Position numbers and translations under genes: made by a program
Shown: positions 34,923 to 43,911 of the stretch, one piece after another
Numbering within the stretch: the first letter of the stretch is position 1
Layout of the letters: every line of letters starts with the position of its first letter
Notes under the pieces: model-generated
What the model was told of the DNA's origin: nothing
Database searches by the model: none
Seen by the model: the letters and a program-made list of their open reading frames with translations, nothing else
NCBI GenBank assembly: GCA_017446885.1
Contig: JAFSOR010000023.1
Coordinates: forward strand, 62,001-126,000
Direction: 5' to 3'
DNA length: 64,000 nt
Source of the DNA: Spirochaetia bacterium
GTDB taxonomy: Bacteria > Spirochaetota > Spirochaetia > CADAEX01

Positions 34923-35138
34923 ATGAAAATAATAGATTCTAAGTCATTGGGAAATGTAATACGGGCTCGCAGAAAAGAGCTGCATTATACTCAGCAGGAT
35001 ATCTCTGATAATACCGGATATAGTATAAGTTTTCTTTCGGATCTGGAAAATGGAAAACCTACAGCAGAGATTGGCAGGGCAATTGATGTGGTTAATTTAT
35101 TAGGATTAGATATTATGATCAAGGAAAGGAAATCATGA
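34923..35138 (+). CDS. hipB: HipB-like antitoxin, XRE-family repressor
   Basis: This 71-residue protein is a helix-turn-helix of the Cro/XRE type (LGNVIRARRKELHYTQQDISDNTGYSISFLSDLENGKPT), the pattern of small HipB or y4mF regulators. HipB neutralises HipA and represses the operon through palindromic operators, two of which lie just upstream. GAGGGT is placed before the ATG. Its stop overlaps the hipA start by four bases. The pair is richer in A+T than neighbouring genes, suggesting acquisition by transfer. Confidence 0.88.
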   Translation: MKIIDSKSLGNVIRARRKELHYTQQDISDNTGYSISFLSDLENGKPTAEIGRAIDVVNLLGLDIMIKERKS

Positions 35139-36403
35139 TTGATTTGTCTGTTCAGATTGAAATTGGGGGTTCCTTTGTAGAGGTCGGCTCAATAACTGGC
35201 ACAAGCTATCAGGATGCTGTATTCTCGTACAGTTATGAATATCTGGATAATCCGCATAGACAGCCTATATCATTGGCACTTCCTTTGGAAAGGATAAATT
35301 TTGATGCCCGGTCCACCAAGATTTTTTTTGACGGTCTTCTGCCAGAAGGTTTTACAAGGGAAAGTGTTGCAAAAGCAATAAAGGCTGATTCCAATGATTA
35401 TATCACAATTCTGAGTGAATTAGGTGGCGAATGTCTTGGTGCGATAAAGATATTTAATTCTTTAAATAGGAAGGTCAGACCAAATTACAAGCCACTTTCT
35501 GTTTCTGCTATAAAAGCACTGGCAAAAGAGGGGGCAACAAATGCTGCATCGCTTGTGGTTGAATCGCATCTTTCTTTAACCGGGGCATCTGGGAAAGTAG
35601 GACTCTACTATGATGAGAAAACAGGCCGGTGGTTTTTGCCGGCAGGTGAAGCTCCCAGCACCTATATTGTCAAACAGAGCCATATCAGGTATGCGGATAT
35701 TGTGGTCAATGAACAGCTGTGCCTCCTTACAGCAAAAAAACTTGGAATCAATGTTCCCGAAAGTTTTATAATTGAAACTGACCCTGATTTAAATGAAGGT
35801 GATGTCCTTTTTGCAACAAGAAGATATGACCGGACAATAGATAAAAACTCAAGAACAATCAAGGGATTGCCCGTGCCATACAGGCTTCATCAGGAAGATT
35901 TTTCACAGGCTCTTGGGATACCCGCTAATCAGAAATACGAGGAAAGCGGAGGAGAATATTTGAAGAAAATGATTGAGATATTACGCTCTTTTTCTGCTAA
36001 TCCTATTGATGACCAGATGGCATTATGGAAAATATGTGTATTCAACTATCTGGTTGGGAACACAGATAATCACCTTAAAAATTTATCATTGTTGTACAGT
36101 AAAGATTTGAGTTCAGTGCGGCTGGCCCCTGCTTATGATATTATCAGTACAAAAATTTATAATAACAGTTCTAAAGATATGTCGCTTGGAATCAATGGAA
36201 AATACAGGATTACAAAAATAACAAGGGACGATTTCAAGCTCGAGTCAAAGCATTCAGGGCTTGGTTCAAAGCTTGCAATGTCTGTTTTTGACTATCTTAA
36301 AGAACAATTTGTTCCTGCATTGATGGTATCGGCAGAGGAGCTTGCAGGCCAAGGATTTAAGCAGGCTCCTGTTCTTGCGGAAAAGATTGCAAAAGCTTAT
36401 TAA
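35135..36403 (+). CDS. hipA: HipA-like serine/threonine kinase toxin
   Basis: HipA phosphorylates glutamyl-tRNA synthetase in E. coli and stops growth, leading to persistence. The 422-residue protein has the usual N-subdomain, the Gly-rich loop LTGASGK (148-154), the ATP lysine in STYIVK (about 180), the catalytic loop NTDNHLKN (309-316) and the metal-binding AYDI (333-336). It is full length, so it is HipA rather than the split HipS/HipT form. The 3' end overlaps the convergent DHH phosphoesterase gene by four bases. The target cannot be read from the sequence. Confidence 0.9.
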   Translation: MIDLSVQIEIGGSFVEVGSITGTSYQDAVFSYSYEYLDNPHRQPISLALPLERINFDARSTKIFFDGLLPEGFTRESVAKAIKADSNDYITILSELGGECLGAIKIFNSLNRKVRPNYKPLSVSAIKALAKEGATNAASLVVESHLSLTGASGKVGLYYDEKTGRWFLPAGEAPSTYIVKQSHIRYADIVVNEQLCLLTAKKLGINVPESFIIETDPDLNEGDVLFATRRYDRTIDKNSRTIKGLPVPYRLHQEDFSQALGIPANQKYEESGGEYLKKMIEILRSFSANPIDDQMALWKICVFNYLVGNTDNHLKNLSLLYSKDLSSVRLAPAYDIISTKIYNNSSKDMSLGINGKYRITKITRDDFKLESKHSGLGSKLAMSVFDYLKEQFVPALMVSAEELAGQGFKQAPVLAEKIAKAY

Positions 36404-37368
36404 CCCAGTATCTCTTTTATGAATGGCAATATCTGCTTGCGGGAGTAGTCGGTGTTCTTCTGGCTGTAGACCCGGATGCCGCCGATTACGCTCTTGGGTT
36501 CAAGCTGTGCCCCCTTGCTGTCTAGGTATGCGATGGTCTCTTGGTTCCAGCTGCAGTCTGGCACCAGCGCAAGCTCTTTGTGCAGCTCCTCGCCTTGGTA
36601 GTAGGCGCTCATAAGCACCAGGTGGTCCAGCTGGCGGCTCTGGCGGAAAATTTCTGCCTGTTCCATAAGGCTTTCTGAAATGCTCTCCAGAGCCCCGTAG
36701 ATTGCACAGAAGCCCACTTTGGCCCTGAGTGTGACAACTTCCTTGTAGTCCTTTGCTAAAAGCTCCTGTGGCGTGAATACGCTAAGGTCGCTCTTAAGAT
36801 TCCACAGTTTATCATAAAGGGCTCTGGAGCTGCATCCAGAAATCTCCGCCAGCTGGGCTGCAACCTTGCGGTCAAGCTCGGTGGTGGGGTGACGCTGTGC
36901 CAGACACCTGGTGTCTATGAGTATGGCGCCCAGAAGCAGCATGGCTAAGTTTTGGGGCAGGGAGGGGTTAGCTGAGGTGGTATAGTTATTCAAAAGACGC
37001 TGGCCAACCAGGGTGGCACAGCTTCCGGTTTGCACTATAGTTCTGGCTGCAGCCAGACGGCATTCATCCTTGTGGTGGTCTATTACCTCGGTAATCTTGG
37101 GTGCCAGAGCCTTATACTCCGGGTGCAATATATTGTGGTCCACCAGTATAATCTCTTCGGCATCGACTGGGTCTGCTTCTCCTAAAAATGCTATGGAATC
37201 AAGCGGTATGCTGCACTCTTTAAGGAGCCATTCGGCCTCCCGCCTTAAGCGAAGTTCTTTATGTGGTATGGGTATAAAAGGTGTAGCACCATATGACACA
37301 CCAAGTGCGACACAGCATGCTATGGAGTCAAGGTCTGCTGCCTGGTTGCACATTACAAGGCGCTTCAC
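36400..37368 (-). CDS. DHH-DHHA2 phosphoesterase, PPX1/prune-like
   Basis: The 322-residue protein belongs to the DHH superfamily with a DHHA2 C-terminal domain. Motifs are CNQAADLDSIA (I), VDHN (II), VIDHHKDE (III) and a later SGCSSRALYD region. Family II pyrophosphatases carry His in motif I; here an Asn is present, as in the yeast exopolyphosphatase PPX1 and prune. It may therefore hydrolyse polyphosphate or short phosphoanhydrides, rather than being a classic manganese pyrophosphatase. Last gene of the minus-strand run; its start overlaps the preceding CpXC gene by four bases. Confidence 0.75.
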   Translation of the reverse strand: MKRLVMCNQAADLDSIACCVALGVSYGATPFIPIPHKELRLRREAEWLLKECSIPLDSIAFLGEADPVDAEEIILVDHNILHPEYKALAPKITEVIDHHKDECRLAAARTIVQTGSCATLVGQRLLNNYTTSANPSLPQNLAMLLLGAILIDTRCLAQRHPTTELDRKVAAQLAEISGCSSRALYDKLWNLKSDLSVFTPQELLAKDYKEVVTLRAKVGFCAIYGALESISESLMEQAEIFRQSRQLDHLVLMSAYYQGEELHKELALVPDCSWNQETIAYLDSKGAQLEPKSVIGGIRVYSQKNTDYSRKQILPFIKEILG

Positions 37369-38045
37369 TCTGGCTTTTTATCCTCATCTGGCTTATCAGC
37401 CGGTTTCTCCGGCTCTGTAATTTCTTCGTATACTCTTGAAATCCGCAGCAGAGAGATGTAAGGAGGGGAGAGGAACAGAGAGAATGGCTCTGAATTCTTG
37501 TACGCCAGTGTCTTTACCTTGCATACTTCGTAAAAGCTCTTTGGAATGGTAAGCTGTGCAACTTCGTTATCTTTGAGTCCCAGCACCTGATACACCAGAT
37601 TGCCATCCTTGTCGGTGCATTCGAAAAAGGCCCTTATCTCGGCTTCTGGCTTCTGGTCGGCCTCTATCTTTGACACCATGTAATACTTGATTACTTCGAT
37701 AATACGGTCGTCGAAGCCTTCGTTTATAATCTTGAGTTTCTCGGCCAGCTCGCTTAATCCTATTGCTATACGGCCATCCTTCTTGAAACAGTACTTGGAT
37801 GTGCCGCGCAGGTAGTCGTCCCTCATCCGCTCGGGCAGGAACTGTATATCTATGTTCTTAGGCTCGTACTTAACTACAAAAGGAAACTCGGGGTGCAGAA
37901 CCTTGCCGCATTTTGGGCATTTTACCTTCATAAAGCTTCCGGCCATAATCTGGTTTGCAGCCTCTGGATTCTTTGCCAGGTCCACAACCTCTTCATATTC
38001 AAAATCAACAGGAGCATAGCATGTGCATGGCACTTTTACTTTCAT
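37365..38045 (-). CDS. CpXC-domain protein of unknown function
   Basis: This 226-residue cytoplasmic protein begins with a zinc-ribbon-like domain: CTC near residue 7 and CPKCGKVLHPEFPFVV near 43-58, the pattern of the CpXC family. The middle holds mixed helices and strands, and the C-terminus is Pro/Glu/Lys rich. Function is unknown. It lies between rseP and the DHH phosphoesterase in the same operon, with tight junctions on both sides. Confidence 0.7.
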   Translation of the reverse strand: MKVKVPCTCYAPVDFEYEEVVDLAKNPEAANQIMAGSFMKVKCPKCGKVLHPEFPFVVKYEPKNIDIQFLPERMRDDYLRGTSKYCFKKDGRIAIGLSELAEKLKIINEGFDDRIIEVIKYYMVSKIEADQKPEAEIRAFFECTDKDGNLVYQVLGLKDNEVAQLTIPKSFYEVCKVKTLAYKNSEPFSLFLSPPYISLLRISRVYEEITEPEKPADKPDEDKKPE

Positions 38046-38055
38046 ATTTCCTCCA

Positions 38056-39396
38056 TCACTTCTTTATCAGGAAGATTACATCGTTGAATACTGCGAATAT
38101 CATAAGGGTGATAAGGAATGCAAATCCGACCACCTGATATCGCACCGCCACCTTGGGCTGCACCTTTTTGCCGCGTATCATCTCGATTATGCAAAGCAGT
38201 ATCTGTCCGCCGTCCAGGGCAGGTATAGGGAGCAGGTTCATGAAGAAAAGGGCAATATTTATCAACGCCACAAAGTTCAGGAACATGGCAAGCCCCTCGC
38301 TTATTCCCTGTGCAAAGCCCTGGGTGGTAATCTCGCCCAGCATGTAAGTTATCCGTATTGGTCCAGATACCGCTTGGTTAAGGTTCACCCCCGCAAAGAG
38401 GAGCTTGAGGCTGCGTACAGTCAGAGCCAGTGTTTTGAACGATTCTGTTATTCCCTTGTTCACTGCCTGGAAAACATTGAGAGGAGGGCTTGTGTAGGTA
38501 TGCATCTGGAAGGAGAGGCCCGGATCCACCAGACCGTCATCGTTGTAATCCAGCACCTGGGTCAGATGCATCTCAACTCCATCCCGCATCACAGCCAGAT
38601 CCAGCTTGGCAGGCTTGGTCCAAAGCAATTTTACAAAGTCCATGTACTGGGTTATGGGGATGCCGTTTGCACTTATTATGGTGTCGCCAGTCTTAAGCCC
38701 GGCAATAGAGGCAGATGAGCCTTCTTTGACCTTGCCCACCACCGGGTCGATCCAGGGGTAGATTCCAATCTGTCCAGCTCCTGTGGATTTATCCAGCTTT
38801 GGGGTTAATGTAAACTTGAGAGTCTCGCCGTTCCGGTCAACAGTTATATCCAGCTTCTCCTGGGCTTTGGTTGCAATAGCTTCCCTTAAATCCTGGAAAT
38901 GCTCTATGCTTTTTCCGTTTACAGCTGTTATGTAGTCGCCTGTCTTAAGCCCTGCCTGGTCTGCGGCAAAGGGGCCAGATTCCTGTGCATACTCCGATGC
39001 CAGAACTATGCGGTTCGGAGGGCTGGTTGTGGTGGTTCCCCCCATCCATACTATGGAAAAGCATACAATGGCGAACACCAGGTTCATGAAAGGACCGGCA
39101 AAGTAGATTATAGCCTTCTTCCAGGCAGGGGCGGTGCTGAGCGAGTCAGAGTTGTCCTCGTATACAGTGTCATCATCAAGAATCTCCTCGCCTTTCATCT
39201 TGCAGTAACCGCCCATAGGGAGCAAAGAGATGCAGTATTCGGTGTCTCCTTTCTTGAATGAGAAAAGTTTTTTGCCCCAGCCTATGGAGAAGGTAAGCAC
39301 CTTGACTCCGCACAGCTTGGCAGCCATAAAGTGGCCCGACTCGTGGAAGAACACCACCAGGCTAAGGCCGATAATTCCAATTATTATGTTAAACAT
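38056..39396 (-). CDS. rseP: Site-2 zinc metalloprotease RseP
   Basis: RseP cleaves membrane-embedded substrates such as anti-sigma factors and remnant signal peptides. The 446-residue protein has HESGH in the first transmembrane helix (zinc ligands and catalytic Glu), two PDZ domains (around 115-185 and 210-280), and the NLLPIPALDGGQI motif with the third metal ligand near the C-terminus. Anti-sigma substrates could include the membrane protein encoded at 57052. The start overlaps the cdsA end, as in the classical uppS-cdsA-rseP order. The gene dxr, often between cdsA and rseP, is absent. Confidence 0.94.
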   Translation of the reverse strand: MFNIIIGIIGLSLVVFFHESGHFMAAKLCGVKVLTFSIGWGKKLFSFKKGDTEYCISLLPMGGYCKMKGEEILDDDTVYEDNSDSLSTAPAWKKAIIYFAGPFMNLVFAIVCFSIVWMGGTTTTSPPNRIVLASEYAQESGPFAADQAGLKTGDYITAVNGKSIEHFQDLREAIATKAQEKLDITVDRNGETLKFTLTPKLDKSTGAGQIGIYPWIDPVVGKVKEGSSASIAGLKTGDTIISANGIPITQYMDFVKLLWTKPAKLDLAVMRDGVEMHLTQVLDYNDDGLVDPGLSFQMHTYTSPPLNVFQAVNKGITESFKTLALTVRSLKLLFAGVNLNQAVSGPIRITYMLGEITTQGFAQGISEGLAMFLNFVALINIALFFMNLLPIPALDGGQILLCIIEMIRGKKVQPKVAVRYQVVGFAFLITLMIFAVFNDVIFLIKK

Positions 39397-40229
39397 AGGT
39401 ATATTATAAGATAATAATAAATCGGCGCAGTGAAAATAAGAGAATCGATATTATCCATAATTCCACCGCGGCCTGGGATGTAGTTGCCCGAATCCTTGGT
39501 GTTGGCAGCACGTTTCATGGCCGATTCTATAAGGTCTCCGACCGGTGCAGCTATGCCTATTACAGCACTTATGAGTATTACGTTAAGTATAGAGCCGCCG
39601 AATATAGGGGCTCCCATATGGTAGATTACAACTGCACCGACAATTGAGAAGATGAAGCCGCCTATGAATCCGATAAGGCTCTTTTTAGGGCTTACCGGGA
39701 AGATGTTGCGGTTCGATTTTCCCCACAGCATGCCGAACACATAGGCAAAAATATCATTGCAGAAAACCATGACCAGAAAACCGACCAGTGTCCATGACGG
39801 ATGGGGCAGAGTGGTAAGTTTTGTGGCATAGGCGAAGAAGAATCCCGGATAGAACACCAGGGTTACCAGCGCCTGTATATTTCTGTTTATGTGCTCAAAC
39901 TGGTTCTCGCGTGATGCAATCTGATATGCGAATATTATAAAAAGCAGGATTCCAGCTGTAATGGAGAGGGCTCCACCAGGTACAATCCCTGCACATTCCA
40001 AATAATTTACTATGGAAATAATCAGCGGGATTATGGTTACCCAAAGGCTCTCGTCCATGTCCCTGTCGCCTGTAAGTATGTGCCACATCTCCTTGGAACC
40101 TACAATCATAAGTGCTGTGCTTATTATGTGGGCTACAATGTGGTGGGCGAATGTAAACAGGAAAAGGCTTGCGAAAAGGACGGGAATGACGGTGAAAATA
40201 AGAAGTACTCTCTTTGTAAGATTATTCAT
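39384..40229 (-). CDS. cdsA: Phosphatidate cytidylyltransferase
   Basis: CdsA makes CDP-diacylglycerol, the branch point of phospholipid synthesis, at the inner membrane. The 281-residue protein has about eight hydrophobic helices and the C-terminal CdsA signature, seen as SKKSLIGFIGGF-like (PVSPKKSLIGFIGG) and the late AAPVGDLIESAMKRAANTKDSGNYIPGRGGIMD-type motif with its conserved acidic residues. It is flanked by uppS and rseP with overlaps on both sides. Confidence 0.93.
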   Translation of the reverse strand: MNNLTKRVLLIFTVIPVLFASLFLFTFAHHIVAHIISTALMIVGSKEMWHILTGDRDMDESLWVTIIPLIISIVNYLECAGIVPGGALSITAGILLFIIFAYQIASRENQFEHINRNIQALVTLVFYPGFFFAYATKLTTLPHPSWTLVGFLVMVFCNDIFAYVFGMLWGKSNRNIFPVSPKKSLIGFIGGFIFSIVGAVVIYHMGAPIFGGSILNVILISAVIGIAAPVGDLIESAMKRAANTKDSGNYIPGRGGIMDNIDSLIFTAPIYYYLIIYLCLT

Positions 40230-40906
40230 TTTGTCTCTGTCACTCCTCCGTATCTGCGGTTTCGGCCGGCATAGGATTCGAGGGCTTCCTTAAGGTCTTC
40301 GGGCTTCCAGTCGGGCCAGTACTTTCTGCTGAAGTACAGCTCGCTGTAGGCACTTTCCCAAAGCAGGAAGTTGCTTATCCTAAGCTCGCCTCCGGTTCTG
40401 ATTATAAGGTCAGGATCTGGGATTTCGGGATGGTCCAAGGCGGCCGAAAGCTTTTCTTCTGTTATCTCGGTTTCGCCACTTTCCTTAAGCCGCCTTACAG
40501 CCCGTACAATCTCGTCCCTGCCTCCGTAGTTGATAACCAGGTTTGCAGTCATGCCGTTAAAGTCTTTGGTAAGGTCCTCAACGTCCAAAATCTCCTTCTG
40601 AACCACCTTGGGAAGCCTTTCTAAAGAGCCTGTATGCACCACTCTTATGTTGTTTTCTTTATAGAAGGAAAACTGCTCCCGCAGGTGTTTTTTCAAAAGC
40701 TGCATAAGGAATTTCACTTCGGTCTCGGACCGTTTCCAGTTCTCGGTGGAGAAAGTGTAGAGGGAAAGGTATTTTACACCCATGTCGCTGGCAGCCTTGG
40801 CTATGCGCTTGGCTGTCTTGACTCCCTCGGAATGACCAAAGGTGCGGGGTTTTCCCCGCTCCTTTGCCCAACGGCCGTTGCCGTCCATGATAATTCCTAT
40901 ATGCAT
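40226..40906 (-). CDS. uppS: Isoprenyl (undecaprenyl) diphosphate synthase
   Basis: UppS makes the C55 carrier lipid used by MraY. The 226-residue cis-prenyltransferase begins MHIGIIMDGNGRWAKERG with the catalytic aspartate and FGHSEG motif, and includes YLSLYTFSTENW and the late DPDLIIRTGGELRISNFLLWESAYSEL region. The start sits at the end of frr (shared base at 40906). Complete and typical in length. Confidence 0.96.
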   Translation of the reverse strand: MHIGIIMDGNGRWAKERGKPRTFGHSEGVKTAKRIAKAASDMGVKYLSLYTFSTENWKRSETEVKFLMQLLKKHLREQFSFYKENNIRVVHTGSLERLPKVVQKEILDVEDLTKDFNGMTANLVINYGGRDEIVRAVRRLKESGETEITEEKLSAALDHPEIPDPDLIIRTGGELRISNFLLWESAYSELYFSRKYWPDWKPEDLKEALESYAGRNRRYGGVTETK

Positions 40907-41460
40907 CAGATTTCCATTATCTCTTTTTCTTTTGCTTCTGCAATCTTGTTGATCTCGCCGATGTATTTGTCGGTCATCTTCTGGATTGCATCTGCTCCAG
41001 ATTTTTCCTGGTCCTCGCTTATGTCGCCGGCCTTCTGCTTTTTCTTAAGCTCATCATTTGCCTCGCGGCGGATGTTGCGGATTGCCACCCGGCTGTTCTC
41101 GGCGATGGACTTGGCCTGCTTTGCAAGCTCTTTTCTGCGCTGCTCTGTCAGTGGCGGGATATTCAGCCTTATTACCTTGCCGTCGTTGTTAGGGTTAAGG
41201 GAAAGGTCTGACTGGAGAATTGCCTTCTCGATATCCTTCATTATGCTCTTGTCCCAGGGCTGGATAGTAACAAGCCGAGCCTCGGGGATAGAGATTGTAG
41301 CCACCTGGTTAAGCGGGGTAGGCCTGCCGAAGTAATTGACGCTTATTTTGTCGAAAAGGGAAGCAGAAGCACGTCCTGTTCTGATTGCACCCAGCTCTTC
41401 GTTAAGTGCAGCCACAGACTTCTTCATTTTATCTTCAGTTTTTGCTTTTACTGTTTCCAT
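40906..41460 (-). CDS. frr: Ribosome recycling factor
   Basis: RRF splits post-termination ribosomes with EF-G. The 184-residue protein has the three-helix bundle with the inserted domain: MKKSVAALNEELGAIRTGRAS, FGRPTPLNQVATISIPEARLVTIQPWD and the C-terminal helix DKYIGEINKIAEAKEKEIMEI. It follows tsf directly; pyrH, which normally sits between tsf and frr in many bacteria, is missing here. Confidence 0.96.
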   Translation of the reverse strand: METVKAKTEDKMKKSVAALNEELGAIRTGRASASLFDKISVNYFGRPTPLNQVATISIPEARLVTIQPWDKSIMKDIEKAILQSDLSLNPNNDGKVIRLNIPPLTEQRRKELAKQAKSIAENSRVAIRNIRREANDELKKKQKAGDISEDQEKSGADAIQKMTDKYIGEINKIAEAKEKEIMEI

Positions 41461-41476
41461 AAATCACATCCGGCTA

Positions 41477-42331
41477 TTAAGCGTTATCGCCCAGTTTGTA
41501 GTAAACGTACTCAGCTACCTCAAGCTTTCCGCCAGCTGCCTTTGCAACTTCTGCCATAACCTGGGAAACCTTCTTCTTGTCGTCTTTTACAAATGCCTGG
41601 TCCAGGAAGCAGATCTCTGCAAAGTGCTTGTTCAGCTTGCCTTTAAGGATACCAGCTTTTACCTGATCCGGCTTTGCTGCAACTTTTGGATCCTGATCCA
41701 TCTGAGCCTGGAAAATCTCTGTCTGCTCTTTGATGTAGCTTTCAGAAATCTTGTCAGGGGAAAGTGCTACTGGTGCGAATGCTGCAACATGCAGTGCGCA
41801 GTCGAATGCGAAAGTCTTTACTGCATCGTTTGCGAACAGAGCCTTGTTGTCTGCCTTGAACTTTACCAGTACACCGATGTTTCCAACGCCGTGAACATAC
41901 TCTACAGCATATTCGTCATCTGCAATGTCCAGAACCTTAAAGCGTGGCAGTGTCATGTTCTCTTTGATTACACCGATAGCCTCGGTAACCAGTGTGGAGA
42001 GTCCGTCTGTAACTGCAGTTGCTCCGGTTGCGATAATCTCGTCTGTAAGCTTGTCGCCAAGGGCAACGAACTTCTCGTTCCGGGATACAAAGTCTGTCTC
42101 GCAGTTAAGCTCCAGGATTACAGCCTTGCCGCCTTTGATCTTTGTGAATATCTTTCCTTCCTTGGTAGCTCTTGCGCTGCGCTTTGCAGCTGCTGCCAGG
42201 CCTTTCTCCTTAAGAATCTTGATAGCCTGTTCAATATTGCCTTCTGCCTCGATAAGAGCTTTCTTGCAGTCGCCCATTCCTGCGCCAGTCTTCTCTCTGA
42301 GATTTTTTACATCAATAGGTTTGATTTCCAT
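41477..42331 (-). CDS. tsf: Elongation factor Ts
   Basis: EF-Ts recycles EF-Tu-GDP. The 284-residue protein begins with the UBA-like domain VKNLREKTGAGMGDCKKALIEAEGNIEQAI and contains the conserved ELNCETDFVSRNEKF motif at the EF-Tu interface and two core subdomains. AAGGAG lies before the ATG. It forms the usual rpsB-tsf pair with 11 bases between. Confidence 0.97.
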   Translation of the reverse strand: MEIKPIDVKNLREKTGAGMGDCKKALIEAEGNIEQAIKILKEKGLAAAAKRSARATKEGKIFTKIKGGKAVILELNCETDFVSRNEKFVALGDKLTDEIIATGATAVTDGLSTLVTEAIGVIKENMTLPRFKVLDIADDEYAVEYVHGVGNIGVLVKFKADNKALFANDAVKTFAFDCALHVAAFAPVALSPDKISESYIKEQTEIFQAQMDQDPKVAAKPDQVKAGILKGKLNKHFAEICFLDQAFVKDDKKKVSQVMAEVAKAAGGKLEVAEYVYYKLGDNA

Positions 42332-42342
42332 AAATAAACTCC

Positions 42343-43257
42343 TTATTTGTCTTCGAACTTGTCCTCGTCGATTCCGAACTTGTTCTCTTCCTCTTCAGGT
42401 TTATCTTCGGCCTTCTCCTCAGGAACATAGTTGGAGTAATCCTCGTCGGTGAACTTGCCGCTCTTTTTCTCGCCCATCACTTCTTCCATGGTAGGCTCTT
42501 CCTCTTCCTTCTCTGGGGTTCCCTCAGCTTCTGGTGCTTCCTCGCCCTCGATGTTCTCGATAACCTGCAGGCCAATCTCGTTGTCTGCCTCTACTACTGC
42601 GTTTGCAATGATAGATGTGAACAGTGTGATAGCTCTGATTGCATCGTCGTTGCCAGGGATAGGGAAGTCGATTCCCTCTGGGTTACAGTTTGTATCCACG
42701 ATAGCTACAATAGGAATGTGACACTTGCGGGCCTCTGCAACTGCGATAGCCTCTTTCTTTGTGTCGATGATGAAGATTACGCCAGGAAGGTCCTTCATCT
42801 CCTTGATACCTGCCAGGTTCTTGTCCAGCTTTGCCTTCTCCTTCTGGAGCAGGGCAACCTCTTTCTTGGTCAGGCTCTCGAATGTGCCGTCAATCTCCAT
42901 CTTCTCAATTTTCTTAAGGCGGTTGATTGATTTCTTGATTGTTGTGAAGTTGGTGAGCATACCACCGAGCCAGCGGTTGTTGACATAATACATGTTACAT
43001 CTTGTGGCTTCTTTCTCTACAGCCATCTGTGCCTGTTTCTTGGTTCCGATGAAAAGGACAGACTTGCCGTCTTTTACTGTTGATCTGATGAACTCATACG
43101 CATCCTTGATTGCGGTGATGGTCTTCTGAAGATCGATGATGTGAATTCCGTTGCGCTCTGCAAAGATGAACTTTTTCATCCGAGGGTCCCAACGTTTTGT
43201 CTGATGTCCGAAATGCACACCAGATTCCAGCAGATTTTTCATTGTTACTACTGCCAT
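42343..43257 (-). CDS. rpsB: 30S ribosomal protein S2 with acidic C-terminal tail
   Basis: S2 sits on the small subunit back. The protein has 304 residues against about 230-260 in most bacteria. The core is canonical ([62 protein letters not shown]). After about residue 230 comes an extension dominated by Glu, Asp, Pro and Lys. AGGAGGAAAA precedes the ATG, and a perfect hairpin (43273-43289) stands in the leader. Confidence 0.96.
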   Translation of the reverse strand: MAVVTMKNLLESGVHFGHQTKRWDPRMKKFIFAERNGIHIIDLQKTITAIKDAYEFIRSTVKDGKSVLFIGTKKQAQMAVEKEATRCNMYYVNNRWLGGMLTNFTTIKKSINRLKKIEKMEIDGTFESLTKKEVALLQKEKAKLDKNLAGIKEMKDLPGVIFIIDTKKEAIAVAEARKCHIPIVAIVDTNCNPEGIDFPIPGNDDAIRAITLFTSIIANAVVEADNEIGLQVIENIEGEEAPEAEGTPEKEEEEPTMEEVMGEKKSGKFTDEDYSNYVPEEKAEDKPEEEENKFGIDEDKFEDK

Positions 43258-43272
43258 TTTTCCTCCTAAATT

Positions 43273-43289
43273 GCGGTACTTTTTACCGC
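43273..43289 (-). promoter_or_regulatory. Hairpin in the rpsB 5' leader
   Basis: GCGGTA and TACCGC form a perfect six-base stem with a five-base loop, about 15 bases before the rpsB ATG and adjacent to the AGGAGG. It could help control S2 translation, as rpsB leaders often do, but no known S2 leader structure was recognised. Confidence 0.35.
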
Positions 43290-43329
43290 TCCATCTCTTT
43301 TTCTCGTACTGTCTTTGACAGCCGGAAGA

Positions 43330-43911
43330 TTAATTTGCAGGATACCCTGCTTTTTTCATTATATTAAATAATTTATTTAATGGCAACCCTATGACATTGG
43401 AAAAAGATCCCTCTATCCTTTCCACCAGGGCACCACCTTTGTGCTGTATGCGGTAGGCTCCGGCAGCCCCCATCCATTCGCCGGTTGCCAGGTAGCTTTC
43501 TATGTCGGTTTCTGACAGTTTCTTGAAGTGCACTGTAGAGACATCGCTTTCGGAATACAGCCTGCCGGTGCTGCGGTCAAGGAATGCCACCCCCGATATC
43601 ACAGAATGTGTAGTGCCGGAAAGGGCCTCCAGAAATGCCCGTGCTTCGGCCAGGTTGGCAGGCTTTCCTATGGGCTTTCCCTGGAAAACCACCAGGGTAT
43701 CGGCCGCTATTATCCATTTCTCGCTTTGCTCGGGGTGCTGCTTATGGCAGGTGCGGGCCTTCTTCTCGGCCAGAGTCTGTATCTCTTTTTCCGGGTTTTC
43801 CCATGGAATAGTCTCATCTATGTCGGCAGGAAGGCACACCAGAGAAAACCCCTCGTTCTCCAAAAGCTCGCGCCTCCCTTTGGACTGGGATGCAAGTATT
43901 ATGGTTTCCAC
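43330..43911 (-). CDS. maf: Maf-family nucleotide pyrophosphatase
   Basis: Maf proteins hydrolyse non-canonical or excess nucleoside triphosphates such as dTTP/UTP and slow septation when overproduced. The 193-residue protein shows IILASQSKGRRELLE at the N-terminus, ADIDET, the ADTLVVFQGKPIGKP motif and the late GAYRIQHKGGALVERIEGSFSNVIGLPL-type region. The start is a GTG that shares its first base with the uvrB TAG, so translation is coupled to uvrB. Confidence 0.92.
   Translation of the reverse strand: METIILASQSKGRRELLENEGFSLVCLPADIDETIPWENPEKEIQTLAEKKARTCHKQHPEQSEKWIIAADTLVVFQGKPIGKPANLAEARAFLEALSGTTHSVISGVAFLDRSTGRLYSESDVSTVHFKKLSETDIESYLATGEWMGAAGAYRIQHKGGALVERIEGSFSNVIGLPLNKLFNIMKKAGYPAN

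Noticed and set aside
34923..36403. Tripartite HipBST system
   Set aside because: HipA is full length with its N-terminal subdomain, and no separate small HipS frame lies between the two genes.
36400..37368. Classic family II inorganic pyrophosphatase
   Set aside because: Motif I has Asn in place of the His usual in that family, so a PPX1/prune-like role is favoured.
41336..42337. Long open frame on the plus strand over tsf (333 codons)
   Set aside because: Antisense to a complete EF-Ts gene, with Cys-rich low-quality translation and no ribosome binding site.
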